In this document: positions 55,340-64,000 of the stretch, in pieces
Layout of the letters: every line of letters begins with the position of its first letter
Position numbering within the stretch: position 1 is the first letter of the stretch
From: Neofusicoccum parvum
Taxonomy: Eukaryota; Ascomycota; Dothideomycetes; Botryosphaeriales; Botryosphaeriaceae
NCBI GenBank assembly: GCA_020912385.1
Contig: CP087218.1
Span: 1,302,001-1,366,000, forward strand
DNA: 64,000 bases
Direction of reading: 5' to 3'
Made by a program: the position numbers and the translations under genes
Notes under the pieces: model-generated
Database searches by the model: none
What the model was told of the DNA's origin: nothing
Seen by the model: only the letters and a program-made list of their open reading frames with translations

Positions 55340-56792
55340 GCAACAAGCCTTATTTTTACGATGCAACGTTTCAATTCAGGGAAGATGTCAGAGAGTGGTT
55401 TGAAAGTCTGCGCCTTTATGATGAGGGACTGCAGGAACTCTGGAGCCAGGTTTGCGGCATTCTTCAGAGAGATCCGCATAACCGCCCAGATGCTCAAGAG
55501 CTGGGGCATTCCCTTGACGTTCCGTGGTCCAAGGTCAAAAAAGGGCAGAACGATCTTATGTTTCCACCACGCTCGGAGACCTCATCAACCCTTAATCCTC
55601 CCATTCCGAGCCCGCTTCCCATTCGGATGAAGGAATCCCCGCAAGAGATCGAGCAGTCATCCCGTGGGCTGCTCCAACAAACGCCATCGGAATGTCGAGT
55701 CTCGACCACTGGGGACTGCGCCGCTTTTCATATAAACTCCAAGCACAGTCCTGCCGCATTTTGCATAATTCCGAAATGGTCAGGATCATTGGATAAGGAT
55801 TCCTGCCGTGCTTTGATTGAAGGACAACATGACTACAAGGTTGCACACATTGCCGCAGAAGGCGCTTTCTGTGGAGTATTAATCTATCATGTAAAAGACT
55901 GGACCAGAATGAAGGTTTGTAAAACATTACTTTACAGTTGATTCAGCTAATGATCTTCTTGACAGTTGCTCCTACACAATCGGAGTCCTCTTGACTGTGA
56001 CGACGGAAGTGCACCAGTAGATCTGTCAATATCAACAAGAGGAGACTGCATCGTACATTTTGAGGATAAGTTAAGAGTTTTCCTCCATACCTCGACTCAC
56101 AACGTGGTCCACTTTCCTGGCAAATTGAAAAAGGCGTGTTTCAGCCGAAATGGGAAGTGGATATACATCTGGTCGCGGGAACGGGCATCCCACAGTAACG
56201 CAGTGGACTACTGGCAAGTATTGGAGGTCACAGCCGACGGTTTTAGGCTTCTCATGTCTTGTCAAGCTCCGTTTGTAAGTTTTCGGTTGACCTGATTCTA
56301 CACAAAGGCTGACGGATTTAGGTGCCATCTCGAGTTGTCGGAAAGTCACGAGATCTTCTTGTTGTCCTTGGAGATCTCTCAGAGGAGGATGCCCTTCGAC
56401 CGTTGTTTCTCACCATTGATCAACATGGGAATGCGAGGGTTCTGATCGTAGAAGGCCAGGTCCTCTTTTCAATCCCTGTCCAAGACGAGTTCCACGGCTA
56501 TGTCGGAGGCGCAGCCACCCCGAATGGACGTTCGATTCTACTAATCCACCAGAGTCAGAGGAGCAGGACACCCAGTCTACACATCTTCGACCTTGATCCC
56601 GAAAAGATCCAATCTCCCGAGCGCAGCCGACATCTGATCCTAAACTATTACGAGCCTCGAACATCCTACTTGGAGGACTACCTTGTCGACACTGGCTTCT
56701 CAATTTTTTCTGAAGATTCGGTAATCTACGCACACTTTGCTGTCCAAAAGGGGAAAGATATAGTTCTGAAGCGAATTTGTATCGGAGAATGA
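53965..56792 (+). CDS. Protein kinase with novel N-terminal domain and long C-terminal extension
   Basis: Three exons give about 909 aa: 53965-55914, 55966-56274 and 56322-56792. Phases agree. The start is uncertain, because the frame is open to 53881 and an upstream exon is possible. Residues 1-190 are helical and charged with no domain I recognise. The kinase core has Lys224 (VAVKTF), the catalytic loop HLDFKPDNIL (Asp339), the DFG triad at 366 (IADFGRS), YQAPEIE and ADIWSFGCVLLEI. The usual HRD is HLD, as in many fungal conflict-associated kinases. Inside the C-lobe is a run of ten Asn. The last 270 residues read like beta-propeller or WD-type strands (CFSRNGKWIYIWS, TPNGRSILLIHQ). The gene lies 0.7 kb downstream of the Crinkler-type gene and ends 31 bp from the convergent CorA-like gene. 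Confidence 0.75.
55309..55338 (+). repeat. (AAC)10 microsatellite coding for poly-Asn
   Basis: Ten uninterrupted AAC codons inside the kinase C-lobe, followed by AGC AAC. In-frame trinucleotide slippage would change the length of the Asn run without breaking the frame. Confidence 0.9.
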
Positions 56793-56823
56793 AACAGCGC
56801 ATTAGCATCATCTGCGAGTATGC

Positions 56824-58545
56824 TCAGGCTTGTGTAGACCGTCTTCTCAATTCCCTCTTCATTCTGTGATTTCTTGCCGCGTGCCACCATATCAAACCCG
56901 TTACAGCCGTCAATGGGATTGTAACAAGCAGGTATATCCAAGCGTCTTTCGATATGCTCATTCGCTGCGTGTTGTTGTTGAAATCAAAGAAGTTCATTCC
57001 AAAAAGTGACTGCATGTTCTCAATTAGCTTTGATTTCCGACGCTTAGTTGCACTGCATACTTACAGCAACAAAGCTAGCCGGAAGATAAATTAGTGTTGC
57101 CAGCGTCACTATTCTCGCAATTGCGCTGTCATCAACACTGTCCAATGTCAGAGCATACACGCCTTTGCTGATTTCTGTTGCGACTGCTTGGTTGTCCGCT
57201 GCGGTCTTCTGGCTTTTTGCAGCGGCGCTCTGATTTTTCAGGTTCAGAGTATCCGTTACCTTCCACAGGTTAGCACATGATATTTTCCGTGGTTTGTCAG
57301 TACTGCTTACAAGTCTGAGAATTCCCTGAATGCGAAGCTCGAGTGCCTGTGCAGATGTCTGGTGCCCTTCAAGCATAACTCTGACAGCTTTTAGGGCAGT
57401 CTCCGTGATGGTAAATTCCTTCTGGTCGTACATGTTGCTTTGCAACATACTTTGGTTCAGCTCTGCCAACACTTTGATGAGTTTTTCTGTCTGACTCAAG
57501 GTGACTTGAGCCATCTGCACTCTTTCTTCCAGCCCTCGAAGCGACCGCATGGACTTGAAGTTTAAGACTTTGTTAAAGTTTGCCTCATCCTCGAATTCAG
57601 TTGTCCATAAGAGCCTTTTCTGCGTTTCGTTAGCTTGCGCTATCATCTCAGCATTCAAGATTTACCAGCTCCGAATACTGGGTTCCAAGATGACCCAGAA
57701 ATGGCCTCCAGTTGTCGATGTAGGTTGACAGAATGTCAATATGCTGCCGCACTGGATTTTTCCTTATTGCGTTCCATTGGTCGGACTCTTGAGCCTTCCG
57801 AGCAATCTTCCTGTTCAACTCTGAGTCCTCTTTGGGGTTGAAAATCAGCCAGAATGATTTCACGCCTTCGCTTGTGTTCCAAATTCTGCTGAAAACTTCC
57901 GTCCGCCGAGTAGACCAAGGAAAAGCGGACGGCCGGTTGTTTGCTTCTACATATTTGACCTGATATGACAGCTCTGCGAAAGCTGTTAGTAAATATTTTG
58001 ATCCGAAAGTCCCAGGTCCGGCGTTACCAAACGTAAGAGACGGCTGAACTAATGTCTGTAGGAAAACATTCCCGTAGACTTCCTCAGCAATGTGTGTTTC
58101 GGTATGCACGGCAAACAAAATATCCAGAAAATGCACGGATATCTTGTATGTGTCCAGGAGTTCCCATAGCAAGGGTGCTGTAATAAGAAACGGTCGCAGC
58201 GAATCCTTCTGGGCAAAGGAACTGTTCAACTGTTAAATATCTTTCAAACAAGACAGGGCGGGCGACCAACAGTATTCTACAGTCAAATTCTTCCGAGTTC
58301 GGCGCAGAAATAGCTTGTTCTGCGCCTCCTTGGTTCTCGATGGTACGGTGGGTTGGTAATTTGGCACTCGGTTTGGATTCGAAGATCTCAAAGCGGACAG
58401 TTTTCTTCGCAGAGATTGACCTGATGTGCTCACTGAACCGCTCTTGTAATGAGGTTGGGTTGATTCCCAATAGTGCCTCTTGCGACAGGTTTAGCGGGTA
58501 CTCGGAGAACGGAAACGGTTGGTCTTTTTCGTGAGCAAGAGGCAT
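56824..58545 (-). CDS. CorA-like membrane protein
   Basis: Four exons on the minus strand give 523 aa: 58545-58271, 58221-57666, 57619-57065 and 57009-56824. All phases agree. The 49-bp first intron was chosen because it joins CRIL to SFAQKDSLRPF, giving the expected order of the N-terminal part. The central region is helical and carries a long coiled-coil stretch (EERVQMAQVTLSQTEKLIKV and further). Two C-terminal membrane segments complete it: LATLIYLPASFVASLFG followed at once by the GMN signature (GMNFFDF, Gly466), then DAWIYLLVTIPLTAVTGLIW. CorA proteins move Mg2+ or other divalent ions, but many fungal members of this group with long N-terminal domains are uncharacterised. Ion transport is therefore an inference. 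It is divergent from the amino-acid permease and convergent with the kinase. Confidence 0.82.
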
Positions 58546-59648
58546 TTGGCCTCAAGAACGCGGCGAGTAGCACACAAGGTTCACAGGGTTTCCGGCAGCA
58601 GAGGTGTAGAGATTTGGAATTGTGTTGGATTAATTAAACGGACACCTCGAAACTCCTATGTTGTGTGATGGGGCTGAGCAGCTGAGCCATGTTCAGCGGC
58701 TTATCTTGTGTGATGAAGGTCGCCTGTCGCTCAGCCCCCAAAATTGTGCCGTGCGATCGCGCGAGGAGCCGTGTGGCAACCCCGCTTTCTGCCTTGCCGC
58801 TCAGATGATACATTTAATACCTACTAACACCTATTCATCGACGCCCCTCAGAATCCTGCAAGTGTGAGTCGGGGATAGCCGCTGATGTGGCGCTTGGCTT
58901 ACTGAATTTCATCCTGGCGGAGGACATGGGTAAGCGAGATCTTGCGCAGAAGGCGGATAATTGTCTACCTTGTTAAGTTCCCTGGGGGCTGAGTACGACC
59001 AGTAGACGTAATTCGCCTCGTCGTTTTTCTGCCTCGCTGTCAGCAGCTTCGGCCTTGCAAATGCTTAATAGCATGCGGTCTGACCTTGACGTTGTAGTTT
59101 TTCTCAGATCCGAACTGCATCTTCAGAAAGTCCTCGAGGGCTTTCTCTTCTATGTATCCGGATTCTTGTTCACCAATAACGAATCGCTCCATGGCTAAAA
59201 GTAGCTTTCTTCTCACGAAAGTCCACTGGAGGATGAACGCGGCGAGACCGAGCGGCTGGCTGGACTTGAAAGCAAAGTGGAATTATCGCAGGCGGGCTCG
59301 GGACCGCAATAGCTCGTCAAACGCTTTTGAGGCCGATGATGTGATGGGTTTGGGGGAAAAAGATGTGTTTGTGATGTGGCAAGTGCGACGAGAAGCGCCT
59401 GGCGGGCAACACCGGATATGTCTGGTCTTATCTCCCGGTTGCCTGCAGCCGCAACGTGCTGCCTTGCCGGCGATCATTGCCCAAACCTGTCATGTGGTAC
59501 AAGAGTGGCTTTGACTCAATCACGTAAGCTGCGCAGCACGGCAAAGCCCTCGCGCAGCTGCGCATTATAAGTCCTCAAGGCTGAGCCCCCAGGCCATGGT
59601 GGTTTGGAAGCTCAGCCTCACCATCGGATCCATCCGAGTGGCAACACA
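58546..59648. other. Divergent promoter region with repeated CTCAGCC elements
   Basis: A 1.1-kb gap between the CorA-like gene (minus, start 58545) and the permease gene (plus, start 59649). The element CTCAGCCCC or its complement occurs at 58670-58678, 58729-58740, 58983-58993 and 59611-59617, with near-copies at 58681-58688 and 59579-59591. No gene that I can support lies in it. Confidence 0.5.
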
Positions 59649-61727
59649 ATGACCATGACCACTACTGATGCGAGACGGAGGGCTTCACGTGCCACACCTC
59701 TCAAGTAAGAACCTTTGTATTGCCGATAAAAACCACACTAATAGAATTTCGAATTAAGGCGCGAGCTTGGAAGGTGGCAGATTTTTGTAGGCCAGCTCAT
59801 TTAGTCTGAATGGCCAATATTCGCTCACTATTCCCAGATGATCGCAATCAGTACAATTATTGGGATCCTCCCTAACAGAGTTGGGGAGATTCTCGCCTTC
59901 GGAGGCCCTGCAACAGCGCTACTTTCGTTTGCCGTCGTTGGAGTGGTAGCAGTAGCCGTGATGGAAGGAATCAGTGAGATGGTAATTACATGGCCAATCC
60001 CGAACCCCCTGGTCGAATTTGTTCGTCGATTCGTGGATCGCGACTTTGCAGTAGTAGTCTGTGTGGCATACTGGTACACTTGGGCAATTACCTTTGCTGC
60101 TCTCATCTCTACTGCTGGCAGCATCGCGAAGTATTGGGATCAAGGAAAGGCCGCAGAAACGCTGGTATATGTGCTCTGTCCGCTACTTGTTTTCTTCATC
60201 AACTTCAATACCGTCAAGGCAAGTGATGTCTTAAAGCTTCATGAGGTCCTCCATGCGCTGACTGATCGGCAGCTCTTTGGTTACATCGAGCTTTTCGGAG
60301 GAATTTTGAAGCTTCTCATATATTTCATGATATTCGTCATCATGCTATGTTTGAAATCCGGAGCTGCATGGATACCTCAAAAAAACACAAACTATTGTAA
60401 GAAATCCCTTTATGATATGTGGAGCCTGCATGAATTTTTATCTGACTGGATCGTGGGTCTTCAGATTTAGCCGACGGTTTCAAATACCGCTGTCAAGTAG
60501 CGGATAGCAAGCCCATCTCAGCTTTGCACGTTTTAACCACCATCTGAATTTCCAGAAATAACGCTAATGATAAGTAGAATCGGTATAAATCTTGCTGTAT
60601 ACCCGTTTCTGGGTGTTGAATCAGTAACAATGACAGCCTTTGAGGCGAAAAACACAACGGAGTTGAAATTACCTGCCAGAAACATAAGCTTTATTGTACT
60701 ATCAGTGTATATGGTCAGCATTGTCAGCATGCTGTTGAACGTTTCCTGGAAAGATCCGCTTCTGATGGTCTACTACGACCAATGGAGGCCTGGGGACAAC
60801 CCCACGGATTGTCCGTCTACAGGCCAGCGATTCTCCCTCAAGCCACGGGCCGACAGCATCGCAGAAAGCAGTGCGACGCATCTTCTACCAGTCATCGCTA
60901 CTGACAACTTTGAAGTTCCTTACCTCGGAGGTGCCATCAATGCATTTCTGCTTTACTCGGCATTCAGTGCAGCCAACTCAGCCTTGTTTGTTGCTTCACG
61001 CACGCTTTACGGACTCGGATCAAGCATCCAAAGAGACGAGAAATCCCGAATCCTTCGCTGGCTTTCGACTCTGGGAAATGTTGATAGGAACGGCGTGCCA
61101 CAACGCGCTATCCTTGGTTCCATGATCTTTGGGTGGATCCCTTTCCTCTCCCTGGCCAATGCGAATGGCGCCGACAACATGCAAGACATCTTACAAAGCA
61201 TCGGCACAACAAGCTGTGTCCTTGTCTGGGCTTCGCAGGCGCTTGCATTTCTTCGCTATCATTGGTGGCTGCGGAGGCATCACACCTACCTCAGGAACGA
61301 CTATGTCCAATTTGACAGATGGTCGAGGACAGGCCACATGAGCTGGCTGGAAGTGGGCCAACCGTGGCTCGCCTGGTTTGCACTCATCGCCAGCTTGACG
61401 ATTCTCTTGGTTTTTGCAAGTGCCGGTCTGTGGAGCTCCAACTACGAAGCTCGAAAGCACTTGACGGTCAAAGCTTTGGATCAGTACCTCGGGCCCGGAC
61501 TGCTCCTCGTGATTTTCACAGGGTTGAAGATCGTGAAACGTCGATGGTGGGTCCGTTTGGGGGACTGGAATCAGTTGCGGGACACGCTCAGGGATTTAGA
61601 TGATCTGGTGGTGCCAAATGTTGAAGGAACAGGGGCCGTTCGACCCAGAACTTCACTGGAACGCAACGGTGGCTCTGAAACCATAGACCTGGCCGATTTG
61701 GAAAGCGATGGGCACACATCACGATAA
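59649..61727 (+). CDS. Amino-acid permease (APC superfamily, yeast AAT type)
   Basis: About 604 aa. Supported exons: 59649-59704, a 28-base exon 59759-59786, 59838-60218, 60273 onward, and 60556-61727. The 60219-60272 intron is GC-AG (AAG|GCAAGT). Between 60397 and 60555 the splicing is not certain; the model that keeps phase uses 60273-60418 and 60465-60496. The N terminus is short and basic (RRRASRATPLKRELGR) and leads into helix 1 (QIFMIAISTIIG, then AFGGPATALLSF). Further marks are FGYIELFGG, the conserved YPFLGVESVTMTAFEAK and ASRTLYGL. About 12 membrane segments fit. Helix 1 lacks the classical GTGLFVGSG loop, so the substrate-binding region is atypical. Likely a plasma-membrane amino-acid or amine importer; substrate unknown. 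Confidence 0.82.
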
Positions 61728-62634
61728 AAGAAGGAGGATCAGACCTATCTCCGAAGTGAACCTGATCGATTCCCCTGGCACAAAGCTATCTCAAAAATAC
61801 AGGAACACTAAGGCTAAACCAAAAAAGGAAATTTGGCTCACACATGTATTTTGCCTGCATGTAGTGATGGTTCTTCGCTGCTATTAAAGCAGCAATTGCC
61901 AACATCTGCCGGCCCAGCAGTATCACCTAGCCCTCCTGCAACTGCACCACACCGTACATACTTCTCATGTGCCTCCTCGCTAACACGGATTATAACTTCA
62001 GAATTCTGGCCGCGTCCAATGTTGTTGCACTGCACTACATGAAGAGCGGACGTATTGAAGCTTGCGCTATCCTCGAATTCTGGAGAAACCACCGCCACAG
62101 CAAAAGAGTTTAAGTGCTTTGGTCTTACTGATAAATCTAAAATTTTGTGGAGACTGAATGCCAATATGCAGCACCTTGTGCCGTCGATGTTCATCATCCA
62201 CCTCTTCCCTTGTGGAGCAACGAGTACCTATTTGTGCAATTGCTTGCACTCAGTAGAACAGTGCTCGAGAATTTATTGCGAAATGGCTGAGCACAGAGAG
62301 CATCTCTGTACTATCACGGGTGCCTTTGTAGAGGGTTCTCTCTGGTACAGAATTGAAGAAGCGAGGCGTGTTTGAAGGCCGTGTTTGAAGTATGGACTAG
62401 CGGGGCGAAATAAGGAGTAAAGGCCGTAGGTTTGCTCTCGACGTGGGGAAATCGGAGTGACCGTGGACGCTCTGGCTATCTGGAACACCGTTATCTATAG
62501 GGCCAGGTAACGTTCAAAGACTAGAAGGTACAAATGGGCCTGCTGATCAGATGTAGCCAGGGTCCGTTCTCCGTATGCGAACGGGGGGCATTTTGATGTC
62601 AGGTACATAAACACCACAGCCGCTTCCCATTGCC
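61728..62634. other. Intergenic region upstream of 5S rRNA
   Basis: A minus-strand open frame of 119 codons (62197-61838) is the longest here but shows no known domain, so I do not call it. The permease 3' region and the 5S upstream sequence make up the rest. Confidence 0.4.
62604..62611 (+). promoter_or_regulatory. TATA-like element upstream of 5S rRNA
   Basis: TACATAAA lies about 24-31 bases before the 5S start, at the position where 5S genes of filamentous ascomycetes such as Neurospora carry a TATA-like element. Confidence 0.5.
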
Positions 62635-62754
62635 ACGTACGACCATAGGTCGCAGAATATAGGGCTTCCCGTCCGCTCAGCCGATACTCAAGCTGCGAAC
62701 CGGCCAATTAGTACTCAAGTGGGTGACCATTGGGGAATCCTGGCTGTTGTACGT
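62635..62754 (+). rRNA. 5S rRNA: 5S ribosomal RNA
   Basis: Exactly 120 bases with the fungal 5S core (AGGGCTTCCCGTCCGCTCAG, then GGGTGACCA and GGCTGTTGTACG). Helix I closes over nine pairs: ACGTACGAC at the 5' end pairs with GTTGTACGT at the 3' end. Helix II also closes (TCGCAG with CTGCGA) although its sequence is unusual, so changes on one strand are matched on the other. A T run follows at once. It stands alone rather than inside an rDNA repeat, as is normal in Pezizomycotina, and probably works. Confidence 0.93.
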
Positions 62755-62757
62755 TTT
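62754..62757 (+). terminator. RNA polymerase III T-run after 5S rRNA
   Basis: TTTT directly at the 3' end of the 5S gene, the standard Pol III stop. Confidence 0.8.
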
Positions 62758-63254
62758 GCATTTTGCATGGCTTCATTTTTCTTTTTTGCATTTACATGGA
62801 ACGCTGCTTTTTTTGTCCCTTCCTTTCCCGTTGTCTTTCTTCGCTTCGTAGTTAATGCGTGCGGCGTTGGGACGTTTGTAGTTGTTGGCGTTGAAACCCC
62901 GTCGTTGGACGTTGGAATGTGGGCTGCAGAATTTTCGGACCCTCTGGTCGCATGCCTGGCCAACATCCACCACCGAGAACTTCAAGAGCAACAATTGGCA
63001 ACAGTCCTCAAAGTGAACTAATTTCCCGAGCTCTTGTGTTCATTTGAAGGTCGTGTTCCACCCCGCACGAGCCAACTCCGCCGTCCGCACGGATGCCCAC
63101 AGATTTTTCCACCACCATGCCCCCAATGCTCCCTCTTCAAACGACCAAGTCCCTCCCCCGCCCGGTTCCTCTTCTTCATAAGCCCCGTCGCCCATTGTCC
63201 CCTCATCAAAGCACCCCAAGCATAGGAGGATCACCTCCTGTCCGCTTAGCCGCC
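62758..63254. other. Spacer between 5S rRNA and tRNA-Tyr
   Basis: About 500 bases of T-rich then C-rich sequence. A 100-codon open frame overlaps the 5S gene and is not credible. Nothing else seen. Confidence 0.45.
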
Positions 63255-63340
63255 CTCCGCTTGGTGTAGTTGGTTCATCACGTTCGACTGTAATATCTGT
63301 TGCCATCGAAAGGTCCCTAGTTCGATTCTGGGAGCGGAGA
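63255..63340 (+). tRNA. tRNA-Tyr(GTA): tRNA-Tyr (anticodon GTA) with an 11-base intron
   Basis: The acceptor stem pairs CTCCGCT (63255-63261) with AGCGGAG (63333-63339), followed by discriminator A. The D arm is GTGTAGTTGGTTCATCAC. The anticodon stem TTCGA/TCGAA encloses loop C-T-GTA-A and A, with anticodon GTA at 63290-63292. An intron of 11 bases (63294-63304) sits right after position 37, the standard place, as in all known eukaryotic tRNA-Tyr genes. The T arm CCTAG-TTCGATT-CTGGG is closed. Mature length is 75 bases before CCA. Confidence 0.94.
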
Positions 63341-63355
63341 ACACAAGAACCTCTC

Positions 63356-63359
63356 TTTT
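63356..63359 (+). terminator. RNA polymerase III T-run after tRNA-Tyr
   Basis: TTTT 16 bases after the tRNA end. Confidence 0.65.
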
Positions 63360-63587
63360 GCCTCCTCTATCGCTGCCATGGGCGCCCTGGCGTGGTGGAG
63401 AAATTTTTTTGCCCTTGAGCCGGCGGGCTGCCTGTTCGGGAAAAGCGCGTCGGGCCGAGCTCGGGCCTGGTCGGTCCGGGGTGGCGGTGGTGCTTCAGCG
63501 CTTCTTTTGCTCTGCTTGGGGACGACGGGTTGAAAAGCGTGGGATTTGGAGCAATACGGCGTTCGCGTATGATGACGGTAGTCCTCT

Positions 63588-64000
63588 TCAGGAAGGCAGG
63601 TTCCACAGGAAACTCAGCATCCCGTCGTCCAGCCCCGGAAACTTCTGTATGCCCGAACCCCCGGCCCCGAACGGCGCCATCGAGGGGTCGAACGGCAGCG
63701 CAAGCCAGTCGTCCGACGACGCCGCCGACGCACCCAGCGCGTGGATGTCCAGATCCTCGCCCGCGCCGAACTGCTGGCTGTGCTGCGGCTGGTGCTCTGG
63801 CGGGCCGGGCGTCACAGCGTCGGCCCTCTCCATCGACGGCGGGCGCGTGCCTAGGCGGGGAGGCCGAGACGCGACGACAAAGCTGCGGCGTAGGCGCGCG
63901 ACGTGGACTTCAAGCAGGGTGGCGTAGCGGGAGGCGAGGTGCATGTCGTCCAGGGTGCCCGAGCGGAGGGCCTGGATGCCGCGGTCGAGTACGTCGAGCG
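63588..64000 (-). CDS. C-terminal end of a probable Zn2Cys6/fungal_trans regulator (partial)
   Basis: The minus-strand frame is open from the window edge (64000) to a stop at 63588-63590. At least 136 residues are present and the start lies outside the window. It reads LDVLDRGIQALRSGTLDDMH and continues with helical sequence, then a Pro/Gln-rich linker. It ends in an acidic-hydrophobic tail (DDWLALPFDPS and GLDDGMLSFLWNLPS). This tail style is typical of fungal-specific transcription factors, where it often acts in activation. The zinc cluster cannot be seen, so the call rests on the C terminus only. Confidence 0.6.
   Translation of the reverse strand, partial: LDVLDRGIQALRSGTLDDMHLASRYATLLEVHVARLRRSFVVASRPPRLGTRPPSMERADAVTPGPPEHQPQHSQQFGAGEDLDIHALGASAASSDDWLALPFDPSMAPFGAGGSGIQKFPGLDDGMLSFLWNLPS

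Noticed and set aside
61838..62197. 119-codon open frame on the minus strand
   Set aside because: No domain, signal peptide or neighbouring exon that extends it; it may be chance.

Overview
The window is nuclear DNA of a filamentous ascomycete (Pezizomycotina). The evidence is short introns (about 46-90 bp) with GT/GC...CTRAC...AG signals, fungal-type Zn2Cys6 regulators, a two-subunit fungal fatty acid synthase, a single dispersed 5S rRNA gene and a tRNA-Tyr with a short intron. I cannot place it below that level from sequence alone. Exon joins below were worked out by hand from splice signals and reading phase.

Region by region: an EF-hand MscS-type channel gene (1.8-4.8 kb) and an allantoate-permease-type MFS gene (6.1-8.1 kb) form an ordinary-looking left flank. 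From 8.8 to 48.4 kb lies a biosynthetic gene cluster: a cis-aconitate-decarboxylase-like enzyme, a secreted lactonase, an MFS transporter, a TauD-type dioxygenase, the relic of a second TauD dioxygenase, a large Zn2Cys6 regulator, a small secreted cysteine-rich protein, a second MFS transporter, an AflR-type regulator, FAS alpha, a citrate synthase, a methylcitrate-dehydratase-like enzyme and FAS beta. From 49.5 to 61.7 kb come a Crinkler-type P-loop NTPase/nuclease-like protein, a protein kinase with a long C-terminal extension, a CorA-like membrane protein and an amino-acid permease. The right end holds a 5S rRNA gene, tRNA-Tyr(GTA) and the C-terminal end of another regulator that runs out of the window.

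How the cluster should work (inference from the family content, closest to the sporothriolide and oryzine pathways): the dedicated FAS makes a medium-chain acyl thioester; the citrate synthase condenses it with oxaloacetate to an alkylcitrate; the PrpD-like enzyme dehydrates this to an alkylaconitate; the CadA/Irg1-like enzyme decarboxylates it to an alkylitaconate; and the TauD dioxygenase hydroxylates the chain so that an alpha-methylene lactone can form. The MFS proteins would export the product and the secreted lactonase may open it.

The most striking regulatory signal is an 11-bp AflR-type palindrome, TCG(N5)CGR and mostly exactly TCGGCCGCCGA. It sits in the promoters of the decarboxylase/lactonase pair, the dioxygenase, one transporter, the AflR-like regulator itself, the FAS-alpha/citrate-synthase pair and the dehydratase/FAS-beta pair, tying genes 30 kb apart into one regulon. 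A second signal is the decayed second dioxygenase at about 18.8-19.2 kb, with a lost splice donor, a lost metal-binding histidine and in-frame stops. This suggests that the compound made here is simpler than the bislactones made by related clusters.
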